A DNA stretch of 51,766 bases from Chryseobacterium sp. Leaf405 (lineage in GTDB: Bacteria; Bacteroidota; Bacteroidia; Flavobacteriales; Weeksellaceae). The notes under the pieces were generated by a model. That model had not been told where the DNA came from, did no database searches, and saw only the letters and a program-made list of their open reading frames with translations. Below, one piece after another: positions 25,601 to 34,933 of this stretch (positions are counted from its first letter, which is position 1; every line of letters starts with the position of its first letter). The stretch is from the NCBI RefSeq assembly GCF_001425355.1, contig NZ_LMQN01000004.1, forward strand, positions 50,809-102,574, given 5' to 3'. Made by a program: the position numbers and the translations under genes.

Positions 25601-28552
25601 TTAAAATTCTATTTCTTTTTTTAAATCTAATTTGGGTAGTAATTCCTTTATAAGATTTGGTTTTGTAGTCCTATTATTTTTATTATTCAATCCTGCTTTA
25701 AACCAAACTTCCAATTTCACACCAGAGAAATAGAAGTCTACATCAAGATTCCCTTCATCATTTAATTTGAAAGGACACGTTAATTTTACATATGAACTGG
25801 CTTTAGCACCTATTCCAGCTTCCGCAACATCTTCCTTTTCATCAAGTATTCTACCTTGTGCATCTTTAACATTTGCCTTTATCTTTACAGACGCACTAAT
25901 TTCAATTTCTCCTAAAATTTTGCCTTCTAGCCCTCCTTCAAAAGTTAATTCCCTATCTTCAAAGTTATAAATTAAACTTGCTTCGGAAGCAAATTCTTTT
26001 TCACCCGTTTTATCATCTGTGCCTGTTTGATTGCCAACCAATTTAATTTCAGCGTAAAATCTTACTTCTATTTTATATTCTAATTCAACACGTCCACCAC
26101 TAAAAACATTGGTTGCCCATGAGACTAAATCTAAAGCGTCAATAATAGCTCCCCAGGGTTTAAGCTTACTTCCTAAAGCTAGAATATCCAACTTCACTTC
26201 TGCTGCAATGATAGGATTTGCTTTTATTCTTCCATCCAATTCATAGGTTATAATCCCATTTTTTGAAGTAGAGTATCCTATTCCTAAACCTACTCCTAGA
26301 CTCGGTGGTTTTAGTTCGAAGCTCATTGGAAGTTTATTAAGACGAGCTAATAATCCTATATTTCCACTTCCTCTTAATCTTCTTTGTTCATTTCTTGCTT
26401 CCGATACAGCAAATGTTCTATCTAATTTATTTACCATCCATAAAAAAGGGAAAAGCATTTTTCTGAATTTCTCGGCAAAATCTTTTCCTATTTTTATAAT
26501 ATCATCTTCTCCACTAACTTCACATTCGATAGAAATACCAAAACTTGTTTTTCTTCCAGCATAGGGCTGTAAAATATTTGTGATGTTGCTGTCTCTTATT
26601 TCAGTTCTTCTTGTACTATTTGAGGTTGTTATATCAGCTCCTTCATTAAATCCACTATAGTAGGTTTCTAATGCAGTACTTGCTTTATAATAAATTGGTG
26701 TATCTATATTGTAATTAAAATTAAATACCCATTTCATATCTGGAAAAACTCTAATTTTTGCAATTTGATTTGGATAACGACAAGTAGTTACAGGAACAAA
26801 ATATGTTTGCTCCATCGGCTCACCTTTTATCCATTTCAATAAATACCTTACAACCCACAAGTTTTTAATATTATCATTTAAAATTCCATCTGAAAGGTAA
26901 TTTTGCTCTTTTAATAAATAATTGGCAATCTCATTTTCATAAGATTTGTTGTAATTATATTTTAAATTTAATGTGATACTATCAGCATCCTCATCTATTT
27001 TATAATCTTCATCAGTAAATCTTTGTATTTGAGCAACGGTTAAAGATTCGTATTTTTTTCGTTCAGTCTTTGAAACAGGTATTCCTTTTGCGTCTTGGTC
27101 AGGCATTGCCTGTACATTATCCATGGCAGGTGCAGATAGTGCATTTGAAGGGTGGTAATACATCATATTTCCAACTGCATTCATTTTCTTTAATAAATTT
27201 TTCATGTATACCTGCGGGTCTTCTGAAGGTATCCACTGACCTAAAATCCAGCCCATTTTAAATACATCTTCCAAACCGTTGTGCTTTTTTCCATCATTCA
27301 AAATCATTTCGCACATATGACCATTTTTATTAGTCCTTATATGTTCAACTCCTCCTTTTTTATTAATAAATTTTGCAGTTACTTTTACAGTTTTTGTTTC
27401 TTTATCTCCGCATACAATATCTACAAATCTTTTCGACTTATCATTTATAGGTTTTTGGGATTTATTTTCATTGAATATTTCTATATCATTTTTGCCATCA
27501 TTTACGGTAATTACAGAAAATGCACACGGATTATTTTCTTTTTGCGAGTAAGCTATATCTCCAATATACTGTATCATATTGGTCTTTTCTATTTCAAATC
27601 TACTCATCATATCGGCAACGGTATTGTATGGAACAAGTAGCATTCGAGAAGTGTTGTAAACCCATTTCCCTTTTTCCATTCTCATCCAATCTACTTTAGC
27701 AGTCTGAGAATCATATTCAATAATTTCTGAAGGATTATCAGAAGATGTAAAAACAGCCTGTGTGCTTCCTATTTTCCCTTTTAGTTTTAAAAAATACTCT
27801 TCATTTTTCCTTTCAGAATTGTGGTTTTCTTGCCATGCAGTGTCAATTAAAAACTGTATTTTACTTTTTGTATTGTAAGAATAACTTCCTATACTTTTAA
27901 TTTCGATAATTTTAGATTTGGAAAGAACCTCTCCTTTATTTATAAGCTCAACTTCAAAATCAAATTTTTGACCATTTACTCTCCAATCTGGTAAAAGATG
28001 TGTATAAATTTCCACATCTACCGTTTGTCCGTAGGCTGCTTTTTTTTCGGAATTTTCTAATGGAATGTAACCATCTTTCGGAAATTTAAAATGACAATAT
28101 AATATTTTCGGAGTTCCCAAAACAACAGTTCTTATATTTGCCACTCCCTCATATTCTGGGTAAACGCTGTAAGGCATCAGTAAATAAACGGCTCCTAACT
28201 CGCTGTCTTCATTACCTTTTGTAATCATCTCGGAAGTTATAACTGTATTATTACCTTGTAAAATAGTAAAATCAGTGTAATCCTGTTTTATTCTTTCAAA
28301 AAATTCCTGATGGGTAAAAGTTGGATAAATTGCTTTGAAATTATGCCAAACGTGTTCTCTAATTAAGAACCACTTAACTTCTTTAATCGTAGTCTGTGGA
28401 TTTGCAGTGTTACGTCCTATACAACTTTCGTCTATATATGCGGTAAAAGAGGTAGAATAATTTTCAAGTTCTACAATTACACCATTTTGGTAATTCTTGA
28501 TACTTGCCTTTGTATCTTTTACTAATCCTTTCTGTATTCCTGACGTTCCCAT
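25601..28552 (-). CDS. 983-aa protein following a PAAR-like gene; candidate contractile-system effector
   Basis: I do not recognise this family. It has no signal peptide and no clear membrane helix. The N-terminal half (about 1-300) is beta-rich with Ig-like segments (TPKILYCHFKFPKDGYIPL, GQTVDVEIYTHLLPDWRVNGQKFDFEVELI); the middle (about 400-640) is mixed, including ILGQWIPSEDPQVYMKNLLKKMN and a YYHPSNALSAPAMDN segment; the C-terminal third (about 690-970) alternates amphipathic strands (LGVGLGIGYSTSKNGIITYELDG, IIAAEVKLDILALGS, VELEYKIEVRFYAEIKL, LTFEGGLEGKILGEIEISASVKI), compatible with a beta-barrel or membrane-inserting domain. Its ATG overlaps the DUF4280 stop (TAATG), and a lipoprotein follows 1 nt later. 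The order spike tip, large protein, lipoprotein suggests a secreted effector with its carrier and immunity partner. Confidence 0.75.
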   Translation of the reverse strand: MGTSGIQKGLVKDTKASIKNYQNGVIVELENYSTSFTAYIDESCIGRNTANPQTTIKEVKWFLIREHVWHNFKAIYPTFTHQEFFERIKQDYTDFTILQGNNTVITSEMITKGNEDSELGAVYLLMPYSVYPEYEGVANIRTVVLGTPKILYCHFKFPKDGYIPLENSEKKAAYGQTVDVEIYTHLLPDWRVNGQKFDFEVELINKGEVLSKSKIIEIKSIGSYSYNTKSKIQFLIDTAWQENHNSERKNEEYFLKLKGKIGSTQAVFTSSDNPSEIIEYDSQTAKVDWMRMEKGKWVYNTSRMLLVPYNTVADMMSRFEIEKTNMIQYIGDIAYSQKENNPCAFSVITVNDGKNDIEIFNENKSQKPINDKSKRFVDIVCGDKETKTVKVTAKFINKKGGVEHIRTNKNGHMCEMILNDGKKHNGLEDVFKMGWILGQWIPSEDPQVYMKNLLKKMNAVGNMMYYHPSNALSAPAMDNVQAMPDQDAKGIPVSKTERKKYESLTVAQIQRFTDEDYKIDEDADSITLNLKYNYNKSYENEIANYLLKEQNYLSDGILNDNIKNLWVVRYLLKWIKGEPMEQTYFVPVTTCRYPNQIAKIRVFPDMKWVFNFNYNIDTPIYYKASTALETYYSGFNEGADITTSNSTRRTEIRDSNITNILQPYAGRKTSFGISIECEVSGEDDIIKIGKDFAEKFRKMLFPFLWMVNKLDRTFAVSEARNEQRRLRGSGNIGLLARLNKLPMSFELKPPSLGVGLGIGYSTSKNGIITYELDGRIKANPIIAAEVKLDILALGSKLKPWGAIIDALDLVSWATNVFSGGRVELEYKIEVRFYAEIKLVGNQTGTDDKTGEKEFASEASLIYNFEDRELTFEGGLEGKILGEIEISASVKIKANVKDAQGRILDEKEDVAEAGIGAKASSYVKLTCPFKLNDEGNLDVDFYFSGVKLEVWFKAGLNNKNNRTTKPNLIKELLPKLDLKKEIEF

Positions 28553-29022
28553 TAAAAAATACTTTTATTTCCGTTACCTTTCTCAAAATTCTTCATATTC
28601 ACAACAGGTAAAATGTGCGAAAGCAGTTCTTCATCCGCATTTTTAAAATTCTGTTTTGTCGGTTCTGCTGTTTGTCCTGATTTTATAATCGTAATACAGT
28701 CTTTACCACCAACAGGGCAGGTAGCTTTGCTGTCTTCCGTAAGAACATAGCCTTTAGGCGGGTCGTACGATACTTTTTTATAATATCCGCTCCATGCTGT
28801 AACCGTTGCAGTACAAGGATTGTTATTCATTTTTTTGCATGAGCCGAACGTATTTTTCTCGAAAGTTGCACCAATATCCTTGTGGGTAGCTGCTAGTTTG
28901 CTTTTGCCTTCGTGGTCGTTCAGATAATATTTACTTTGAGTGAGAACTTTCAGCTTGTCGGGTGTCGTTCCGAAATTGCACTTACAGGTTGCTCCCTGTA
29001 CTAACATTTCTTTTAATGCCAT
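28552..29022 (-). CDS. DUF4280 PAAR-like protein (spike tip)
   Basis: A 156-aa protein matching DUF4280, a PAAR-like fold that caps the spike of type VI secretion or related contractile systems and carries effectors. Visible features: N-terminal VQGATCKCNFGT with a C-x-C pair, LKVLTQSKYYLNDHEGKSKLAATHKDIGATF, then FGSCKKMNNNPCTATVTAW and ATCPVGGKDCITIIKSGQ, where paired Cys could bind a metal at the tip. It is followed, with a 1-nt overlap, by the 983-aa gene, so tip and presumed cargo are made together. No other secretion genes are adjacent. The ATG context (CAAAATTACGATGG) is similar to that of the upstream gene. Confidence 0.85.
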   Translation of the reverse strand: MALKEMLVQGATCKCNFGTTPDKLKVLTQSKYYLNDHEGKSKLAATHKDIGATFEKNTFGSCKKMNNNPCTATVTAWSGYYKKVSYDPPKGYVLTEDSKATCPVGGKDCITIIKSGQTAEPTKQNFKNADEELLSHILPVVNMKNFEKGNGNKSIF

Positions 29023-29056
29023 CGTAATTTTGTGTTTTGTTAAATTTTAATTCATA

Positions 29057-30115
29057 TCATCCTAGAAAATCCCAAAAACTCTTTTTTGTTTTCTTCTCCG
29101 TGTATATTTTGTATTGTTCATCTTCAAATTTTTTCCACTCCTGATACGTGTAATTTTTGCCTTCATAGGTTTTGTAGATTTCTTTTTCGTCTTCTTCATA
29201 AACTAAATAAGGACTTCTTTTTTCAGGAGGAGCTGTTTTATTATCTTCCGTGTCTTCCTGATATTGAGTAAATTCAATTCGTTTTATCAGCGTGTCTTTT
29301 TCCTCTAAATCTTTTGAATACACTTCGAAATAGGCTCTCGTATGCATTGGGAAAAGGTGATAAACATCTAAATCGAAGTAAACGTTCAGTCTCATATACA
29401 TGAGATTTCCTGAATTGATATTATTTTTATTAATCTGAGAAATAAAATAATTATGTGCCATCATTTCATCAGATTTGAAATGAATTTCTACAGAATGATG
29501 GTCTGTAATTTCTGTAGTGATTTTTTGTGTACCCGTAAATTTCACAGGAAATTCATAGGGAACGACCGCCAGATAAAAATTGGTTTTAACTACATGGTCT
29601 GAACTATAATCAATATATTTGGGATGAAACAGTAAATTCCAGAACCAGTCATACTGCATACTTTTTTCAAAAACACTTCTCTTTTCAAGGTTTTTCTCAA
29701 AAGCTTTATAAAATGACTGTACAATTTTTGTAGGATACTTTTCAGTGAGATTGGATTTGTTGTGATGCCAACGATTATTCACAATTTGACTGAAATTGGT
29801 AATTTCTAAAAATGTCAGTTGTTCATTGGATTTTACCTGAACAGGATAAACAATATGGGATAAATCACGGGAAATTAATTCATACATCAAATCTGGTTCA
29901 TGTCCATTGAACCAAAGTGAAGATTTATCAATATCAAGTAAATATGAGTCTTGTTTAGGCGTGATGAAAATCTTGTTCTTATAATCAACCCGCTTTGAAA
30001 GAGAGGAACTTTCTCCATCGAAATATTTTATTGAAACCGCATAACTTCGGGATTTCAGACTTCCAAAATTAAGCTTCAGAACATTATCTTTAAGTGATAT
30101 TGTTTTTTTATTCAT
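29057..30115 (-). CDS. 352-aa protein at the head of the PAAR-like cassette
   Basis: I cannot name this family. The protein is soluble, with no signal peptide, and beta-rich: KKTISLKDNVLKLNFGSLKSRSYAVSIKYFDG (about 3-34, containing a strand-turn-strand), YLLDIDKSSLWFNG, a helical middle with aromatic clusters (SMQYDWFWNLLFHPKYIDY, about 152-170), strands LMYMRLNVYFDLDVYHLFPM (about 240-260), and a charged C-terminal tail rich in Glu, Lys and Tyr (about 285-350) ending SFWDFLG. It is the first gene of the cassette and lies 34 nt ahead of the PAAR-like gene, so an adaptor, chaperone or spike-associated role is plausible but not shown by the sequence. Confidence 0.7.
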   Translation of the reverse strand: MNKKTISLKDNVLKLNFGSLKSRSYAVSIKYFDGESSSLSKRVDYKNKIFITPKQDSYLLDIDKSSLWFNGHEPDLMYELISRDLSHIVYPVQVKSNEQLTFLEITNFSQIVNNRWHHNKSNLTEKYPTKIVQSFYKAFEKNLEKRSVFEKSMQYDWFWNLLFHPKYIDYSSDHVVKTNFYLAVVPYEFPVKFTGTQKITTEITDHHSVEIHFKSDEMMAHNYFISQINKNNINSGNLMYMRLNVYFDLDVYHLFPMHTRAYFEVYSKDLEEKDTLIKRIEFTQYQEDTEDNKTAPPEKRSPYLVYEEDEKEIYKTYEGKNYTYQEWKKFEDEQYKIYTEKKTKKSFWDFLG

Positions 30116-30156
30116 CGTAGTTTTGTGTGTTTTTTTAAATAGTTTTTGGGAACTCT

Positions 30157-30171
30157 AAACTATTGAATACA
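30157..30171. repeat. 15-nt direct repeat, right copy (left copy 24385-24399)
   Basis: AAACTATTGAATACA occurs here, just upstream of the first cassette gene, and again at 24385-24399 just beyond the last. The two copies bracket the 5.8-kb cassette. A chance match of this length somewhere in an AT-rich window is not improbable, so only the position makes it notable. Confidence 0.5.
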
Positions 30172-30273
30172 ATTTTACGAAATATTTCTAAGATTCATAA
30201 TATTTTGTGAGGTAATTTTTAATCAATTCAAACTTATTCAGCTTAAAAATATTTTCTTTTACAACATCTCGTT

Positions 30274-30313
30274 TTAATCTCCCTTTAATCTCTCACAAAC
30301 TTCTGTTAATCTC
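30274..30313 (+). repeat. Three helically phased TTAATCTC repeats upstream of the TonB-plug gene
   Basis: TTAATCTC occurs at 30274, 30285 and 30306, spaced 11 and 21 bp, i.e. about one and two helical turns. The third copy overlaps the inverted repeat CTGTTAA-N6-TTAACAG (30303-30322). The block lies 60-100 bp before the ATG and is likely a binding site for a regulator acting on one DNA face. Confidence 0.55.
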
Positions 30314-30373
30314 TTTTAACAGTTCAATTTGATATAAGAACATTTGTAATTTTATCTTATCAATTATCAATGT

Positions 30374-32755
30374 ATGATTAATAGAATTTTATTTTCCTTG
30401 TTTCTGATAATTTCAGCGCAATCGTTTTCACAGAATAAAGCGGAGCAGGCAATCCAGAATTTGGATGAGAATTTTCCGCAGGAAAAAATATATATGCTTT
30501 TTAACAAAGAAAGTTACGCTGCGGGCGACAATATTTGGTTCAAATCATTGGTTTTTGATGGTTATGCAGGCTCAAATATCTCCACTACCCTTTTTGTTGA
30601 ACTGTATGACAATAATAAAAAACTGATCGACAAAAAATTAATACCTCTCTATAACAGTGAGGGAGACGGCAGTTTTAAACTTCCCGACGATCTCAAGGAA
30701 AACATATATTATATCCGTGCTTATACGACGTGGATGACAAATCTCAGCGAAGATTTTCAGTTCTACAAATCTTTTGCTATTTACAATCCGAATTCACCTG
30801 AGAAGTTGGTGCAAAAAAACGCATCAGAGTGGACAGCTTCCGTATCTCCGGAAAGCGGTACTTTTGTAGACGGAATTAATACCAAAATTGCCGTCCGTTT
30901 CCATTCAAGAGGCGAAAATCCGTCTTCATGGAGCGGTTATGTGAGTGATAAAGAAAATCCTCAGGTTCATTTGGCAGATTTCAAAAGTTTTGATCAGAAT
31001 GTTGGAATATTTACTATAACTCCTCAAAAAGGAAAAAAATATCAGCTTACCATTATTGACGATAAAGGAAATAAAAAAATCACCGATTTACCTCAAGTTG
31101 CTGAAAGTGGTATTAATTTACAGGTTAAAAGTAATGAGAATAATATTGAATACAGCATAAAATCCAGTCATCTCAATGATAATTCGGGATCTTATAAAAT
31201 TATTGCGACCATTGGAAATAAGCTGGTTTATAAAGCCAGAATTAAGAAAATTTCAGACGGAGAAAGTTCATCGATACCAACTAATCAATTAATCAATGGA
31301 ATATTACAATTGACCTTATTTGACGAAAAAGAAAATGTGGTGGCACAAAGACTTTGTTTCGTTCAGCCTCAAAAACTGGATATCCAGAAGCCAACTTTAA
31401 AAAATATATCATTAAATCCTCAAGCAAAATCTTTGAATATTCTTGAATTGGGTCAGAACACTCAAATTAACAATTATACCGTTGCCGTTTATGATAATTC
31501 AGCATTCAATAACAAAGAAAATCTTTTGAGTGCATTTTGGTTAACGGGTGATTTTACCGACAAAATAGATTCACCTGCTCAATACTTCAGCACAAACAGG
31601 AATGTTGAGGCTTTAGATGCATTATTAATTTCAGAACAATGGAAACGTTTCAGTTGGAACGAAATAATAGCCGGTAAATTTCCGATCATCAAAAACAAAC
31701 CGGAGCCGTATATTTCTTATAATATTCGAATGATGAATAACGGAGTTCCCATGAAAGACACATCTGTCAATCTAATGATGAACGGCGAAAGATCCGGTTC
31801 TAAACTTTTTTCGGCACCAACGGACAGTAATGGTGATGTAACGCTGAGAAATATGGCATTTTATGAACCTCAGAAAATCTATTATCAGTTAAAAGGTGAA
31901 AATTCCGAAGCGGTTGTGATTCCTAAAATTTATTTTGTTCCATTGAAAAGAGATCTTCCGCCAAATAATTTCAGCCTGGTAAAACGTACATCTGGCGAAA
32001 CTCTTTCAACAGAAGCATCAGAAGCGATAGAAGACAGTAAATTTCAGAGAACGTTTAACGAAAAAATTACAGATATTGAAGAAGTAAAACTTAAAGGAAG
32101 AAAAGAAAGTCCTACGGAAAAACTTAATAATGAACTGAGCAGTGCGATGTTCCAGAGTCCGTCGGAAACGATTTTCGATTTTGTAAATGACAAAAGCCTT
32201 TCCGGAGGTTCACCAGATGTTCTTCTCTGGCTGGAAGGAAGGGTTGCCGGATTACAGATCAAAAGAGACGGACCAGATGTTGATGCAACAATTCGAAATA
32301 AAAAAGTTGATATTTATCTGGATGAAAGCAAAACAGAAATTGATTTTATCCGCGGACTTAATATTGCCAATATTGCGATGATAAAAGTAGTGAAAGACGG
32401 TTTCTTCGGGAGCTCCGGAAACTCAAGCTCAGCGATTCTGATCTATAGTAAAACCGGAAATACAGCTTCTGATTCTGATCCTAAATCGATGACTGGACTG
32501 AAACAATTTACACTGACAGGTTATGATAAGCAGGAAAGTTTTAAAAATATCGATTACAGCAATGGTGCCATGAAAAATACGATCAATGATCAGCGAACGA
32601 ATCTTTACTGGAATCCTAAATTGCAACCAAAAGCGAATCAGCCCACAAAAGTAGAATTTTACAACAATGATACGGCAAAAGATTATCATATCATCGTTAT
32701 CGGTTTGGATGAAGATACCAGAACGCCGCTTTTCTACGATGAAAAATTACCTTAA
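30374..32755 (+). CDS. Secreted MG2-domain / TonB-receptor plug protein without a barrel
   Basis: A 793-aa protein with a signal peptide (about 1-19, ending SAQSFSQ). The N-terminal part has an alpha-2-macroglobulin MG2-like domain (about 35-130; EKIYMLFNKESYAAGDNIWFKSLVFD and GSFKLPDDLKENIYYIRAYTTW). A central beta-rich region follows (about 150-530), then a TonB-receptor plug-like domain (about 560-690; IEEVKLKGRKES, LLWLEGRVAGLQI, KVDIYLDESK...AMIKVVKDG). It has no outer-membrane barrel, so it is not a transporter by itself. Proteins of this build are common in Bacteroidetes and usually described only as plug-domain proteins. Its 44-nt gap to tex may allow some read-through. Confidence 0.8.
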   Translation: MINRILFSLFLIISAQSFSQNKAEQAIQNLDENFPQEKIYMLFNKESYAAGDNIWFKSLVFDGYAGSNISTTLFVELYDNNKKLIDKKLIPLYNSEGDGSFKLPDDLKENIYYIRAYTTWMTNLSEDFQFYKSFAIYNPNSPEKLVQKNASEWTASVSPESGTFVDGINTKIAVRFHSRGENPSSWSGYVSDKENPQVHLADFKSFDQNVGIFTITPQKGKKYQLTIIDDKGNKKITDLPQVAESGINLQVKSNENNIEYSIKSSHLNDNSGSYKIIATIGNKLVYKARIKKISDGESSSIPTNQLINGILQLTLFDEKENVVAQRLCFVQPQKLDIQKPTLKNISLNPQAKSLNILELGQNTQINNYTVAVYDNSAFNNKENLLSAFWLTGDFTDKIDSPAQYFSTNRNVEALDALLISEQWKRFSWNEIIAGKFPIIKNKPEPYISYNIRMMNNGVPMKDTSVNLMMNGERSGSKLFSAPTDSNGDVTLRNMAFYEPQKIYYQLKGENSEAVVIPKIYFVPLKRDLPPNNFSLVKRTSGETLSTEASEAIEDSKFQRTFNEKITDIEEVKLKGRKESPTEKLNNELSSAMFQSPSETIFDFVNDKSLSGGSPDVLLWLEGRVAGLQIKRDGPDVDATIRNKKVDIYLDESKTEIDFIRGLNIANIAMIKVVKDGFFGSSGNSSSAILIYSKTGNTASDSDPKSMTGLKQFTLTGYDKQESFKNIDYSNGAMKNTINDQRTNLYWNPKLQPKANQPTKVEFYNNDTAKDYHIIVIGLDEDTRTPLFYDEKLP

Positions 32756-32799
32756 AATGTAGAAAATAGTCAGTATTTTAGCAGTTCCAAAAAAAATTA

Positions 32800-34923
32800 A
32801 TGAACACGATTCACTTTATACAGAAACACGTAAATATTCCTGAAAAAAGCATCAATAATACTCTTCAACTTTTATCTGAAGACTGCACGATTCCTTTTAT
32901 TTCCCGTTACAGAAAAGACAAAACAGGAAATTTGGATGAAGTAGAGGTTGAGCAGATTTCAAAACTGAATAAACAGTTTGAAGAGATCATAAAACGTAAG
33001 GAAACTATTTTAAAATCTGTAGAAGAACAAAATGCATTAACGCCGGAATTTAAACAGAGAATAGACGAAAGCTTCGATATTCAGGAGCTTGAAGATTTGT
33101 ATTTACCTTTCAAAAAACGTAAAAAAACCAAAGCTGACGCTGCAAAAGAAAAAGGACTTGAATCTTTTGCAAAAATGATCATGAGTCAGAAAGTTCAGGA
33201 TTTACAGTTTTTAGCTTCAAAATATTTGAACGATCAGGTAAATTCCGAAGAGGATGCTCTACAGGGGGCAAGAGACATCATGGCAGAATGGATTAATGAA
33301 AATATGTATGTCCGCAAAAATCTCCGCCGTCTATTTCAAAGGAAAGCAGTGGTGACTTCAAAAGTGGTAAAAGCCAAAAAAGATGATGAAGATGCCCAAA
33401 AATTCTCCCAGTATTTCGAATGGGAAGAGAATCTGAACAGAATACCTTCTCACAGGCTTTTGGCAATGCTAAGAGCTGAATCTGAAGGTTTTGTAAAAAC
33501 TACTATTTCCATTGATAAAGAAGAAGCCGTCGATTTTATAGAAAATGCTGTGATTAAAACTAATAATGAAACAGCTGAACAGATTTCATTAGCCATAAAA
33601 GACAGTTACAAAAGATTGCTTGAACCGTCCATTTCCAATGAAACTTTACAGGAAGCCAAAGAAAAAGCCGACAAAAAAGCGATTGAAATTTTCTCTGAAA
33701 ACTTAGGTCAGCTTCTGTTAGCACCACCTTTAGGAGAAAAAAGAATTTTAGCAATCGATCCCGGTTACAAAAGTGGTTGCAAGGTTGTCTGTCTTGATGA
33801 AAAAGGCGATTTAATCCATAACGAAACGATTTATCCGCACGCACCACAAAATGAAAGTGGAATGGCAATGAAAAAAATCCGTTCAATGGTGAATGCTTAT
33901 AATATTGAAGCAATATCTATCGGAAACGGAACTGCAAGTCGTGAAACCGAGTTTTTCATTAAAAAAATTGCATTCGACAAACCGTTACAGGTTTTTGTTG
34001 TTTCGGAAGCCGGAGCATCGGTGTATTCGGCAAGTAAAATTGCGAGAGACGAGTTCCCAAGTTACGACGTTACCGTTCGTGGAGCTGTTTCTATCGGAAG
34101 AAGATTGGCAGATCCGTTGGCTGAACTGGTTAAAATTGATGCTAAATCGATTGGTGTCGGGCAATATCAACATGATGTTGATCAAACTCAACTGAAAAAC
34201 GAACTGGATTCTACTGTAATACGATGCGTAAATTCTGTCGGGATTAATTTAAATACCGCAAGTAAATCTTTGTTAAGCTACGTTTCCGGAATCGGAGAAA
34301 AAATGGCAGAAAACATTGTGAATTACCGTGCGGAGAATGGTGCTTTTGAGGACAGAAAACAATTGAAAAAAGTGCCGAGACTGGGCGAAAAAGCGTTTCA
34401 GCAGGCAGCCGCGTTTATCAGAATTACAAATGGTAAAAATCCATTAGATAATTCTGCAGTGCATCCTGAAGCGTATGGAATTGTTGAGAAAATGGCGAAA
34501 GATTTGGGGATTAAAACCAATGAGTTGATCGCCAACAAAGAAAAAATTAGTCAGATCAATCCTGAAAAATATATTACAGAAGACATCGGAATTTTAAGTA
34601 TTAAAGACATTGTAAAAGAACTGGAAAAACCAGGATTGGATCCAAGAAAAGCCGCCAAAGTTTTCGAATTTGATCCAAATGTAAAAAAAATAACCGATTT
34701 AAAAATTGGAATGATCTTGCCCGGAATTGTTAATAATATTACGGCTTTCGGATGTTTCGTAGATTTAGGAATCAAAGAAAGCGGATTGGTTCATATTTCA
34801 CAATTGAAAGACGGTTTCGTTTCAGATGTGAATGAAGTGGTGAAACTTCACCAACACGTTCAGGTACGAATAACGGAAGTGGATGAGGCGAGAAAAAGAG
34901 TGCAGTTGAGTATGATCTTGTAA
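32800..34923 (+). CDS. tex: Tex-family RNA-binding transcription accessory protein
   Basis: A 707-aa nucleic-acid-binding protein, homologue of Spt6. Domains in order: Tex N-terminal helical region (1-about 300; PFISRYRKDKTGNLDEVEVEQI is diagnostic), YqgF/RNase H-like domain (about 315-440; ILAIDPGYKSGCKVVCLDEKG), helix-hairpin-helix (about 475-545; GINLNTASKSLLSYVSGIGEKMAENIV) and a C-terminal S1 domain (about 630-707; GMILPGIVNNITAFGCFVDLGIKESGLVHISQ). Length slightly below the 720-780 typical of proteobacterial Tex but complete. It is followed closely by a small RDD gene. Confidence 0.94.
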   Translation: MNTIHFIQKHVNIPEKSINNTLQLLSEDCTIPFISRYRKDKTGNLDEVEVEQISKLNKQFEEIIKRKETILKSVEEQNALTPEFKQRIDESFDIQELEDLYLPFKKRKKTKADAAKEKGLESFAKMIMSQKVQDLQFLASKYLNDQVNSEEDALQGARDIMAEWINENMYVRKNLRRLFQRKAVVTSKVVKAKKDDEDAQKFSQYFEWEENLNRIPSHRLLAMLRAESEGFVKTTISIDKEEAVDFIENAVIKTNNETAEQISLAIKDSYKRLLEPSISNETLQEAKEKADKKAIEIFSENLGQLLLAPPLGEKRILAIDPGYKSGCKVVCLDEKGDLIHNETIYPHAPQNESGMAMKKIRSMVNAYNIEAISIGNGTASRETEFFIKKIAFDKPLQVFVVSEAGASVYSASKIARDEFPSYDVTVRGAVSIGRRLADPLAELVKIDAKSIGVGQYQHDVDQTQLKNELDSTVIRCVNSVGINLNTASKSLLSYVSGIGEKMAENIVNYRAENGAFEDRKQLKKVPRLGEKAFQQAAAFIRITNGKNPLDNSAVHPEAYGIVEKMAKDLGIKTNELIANKEKISQINPEKYITEDIGILSIKDIVKELEKPGLDPRKAAKVFEFDPNVKKITDLKIGMILPGIVNNITAFGCFVDLGIKESGLVHISQLKDGFVSDVNEVVKLHQHVQVRITEVDEARKRVQLSMIL

Positions 34924-34933
34924 ATATTTTGAT

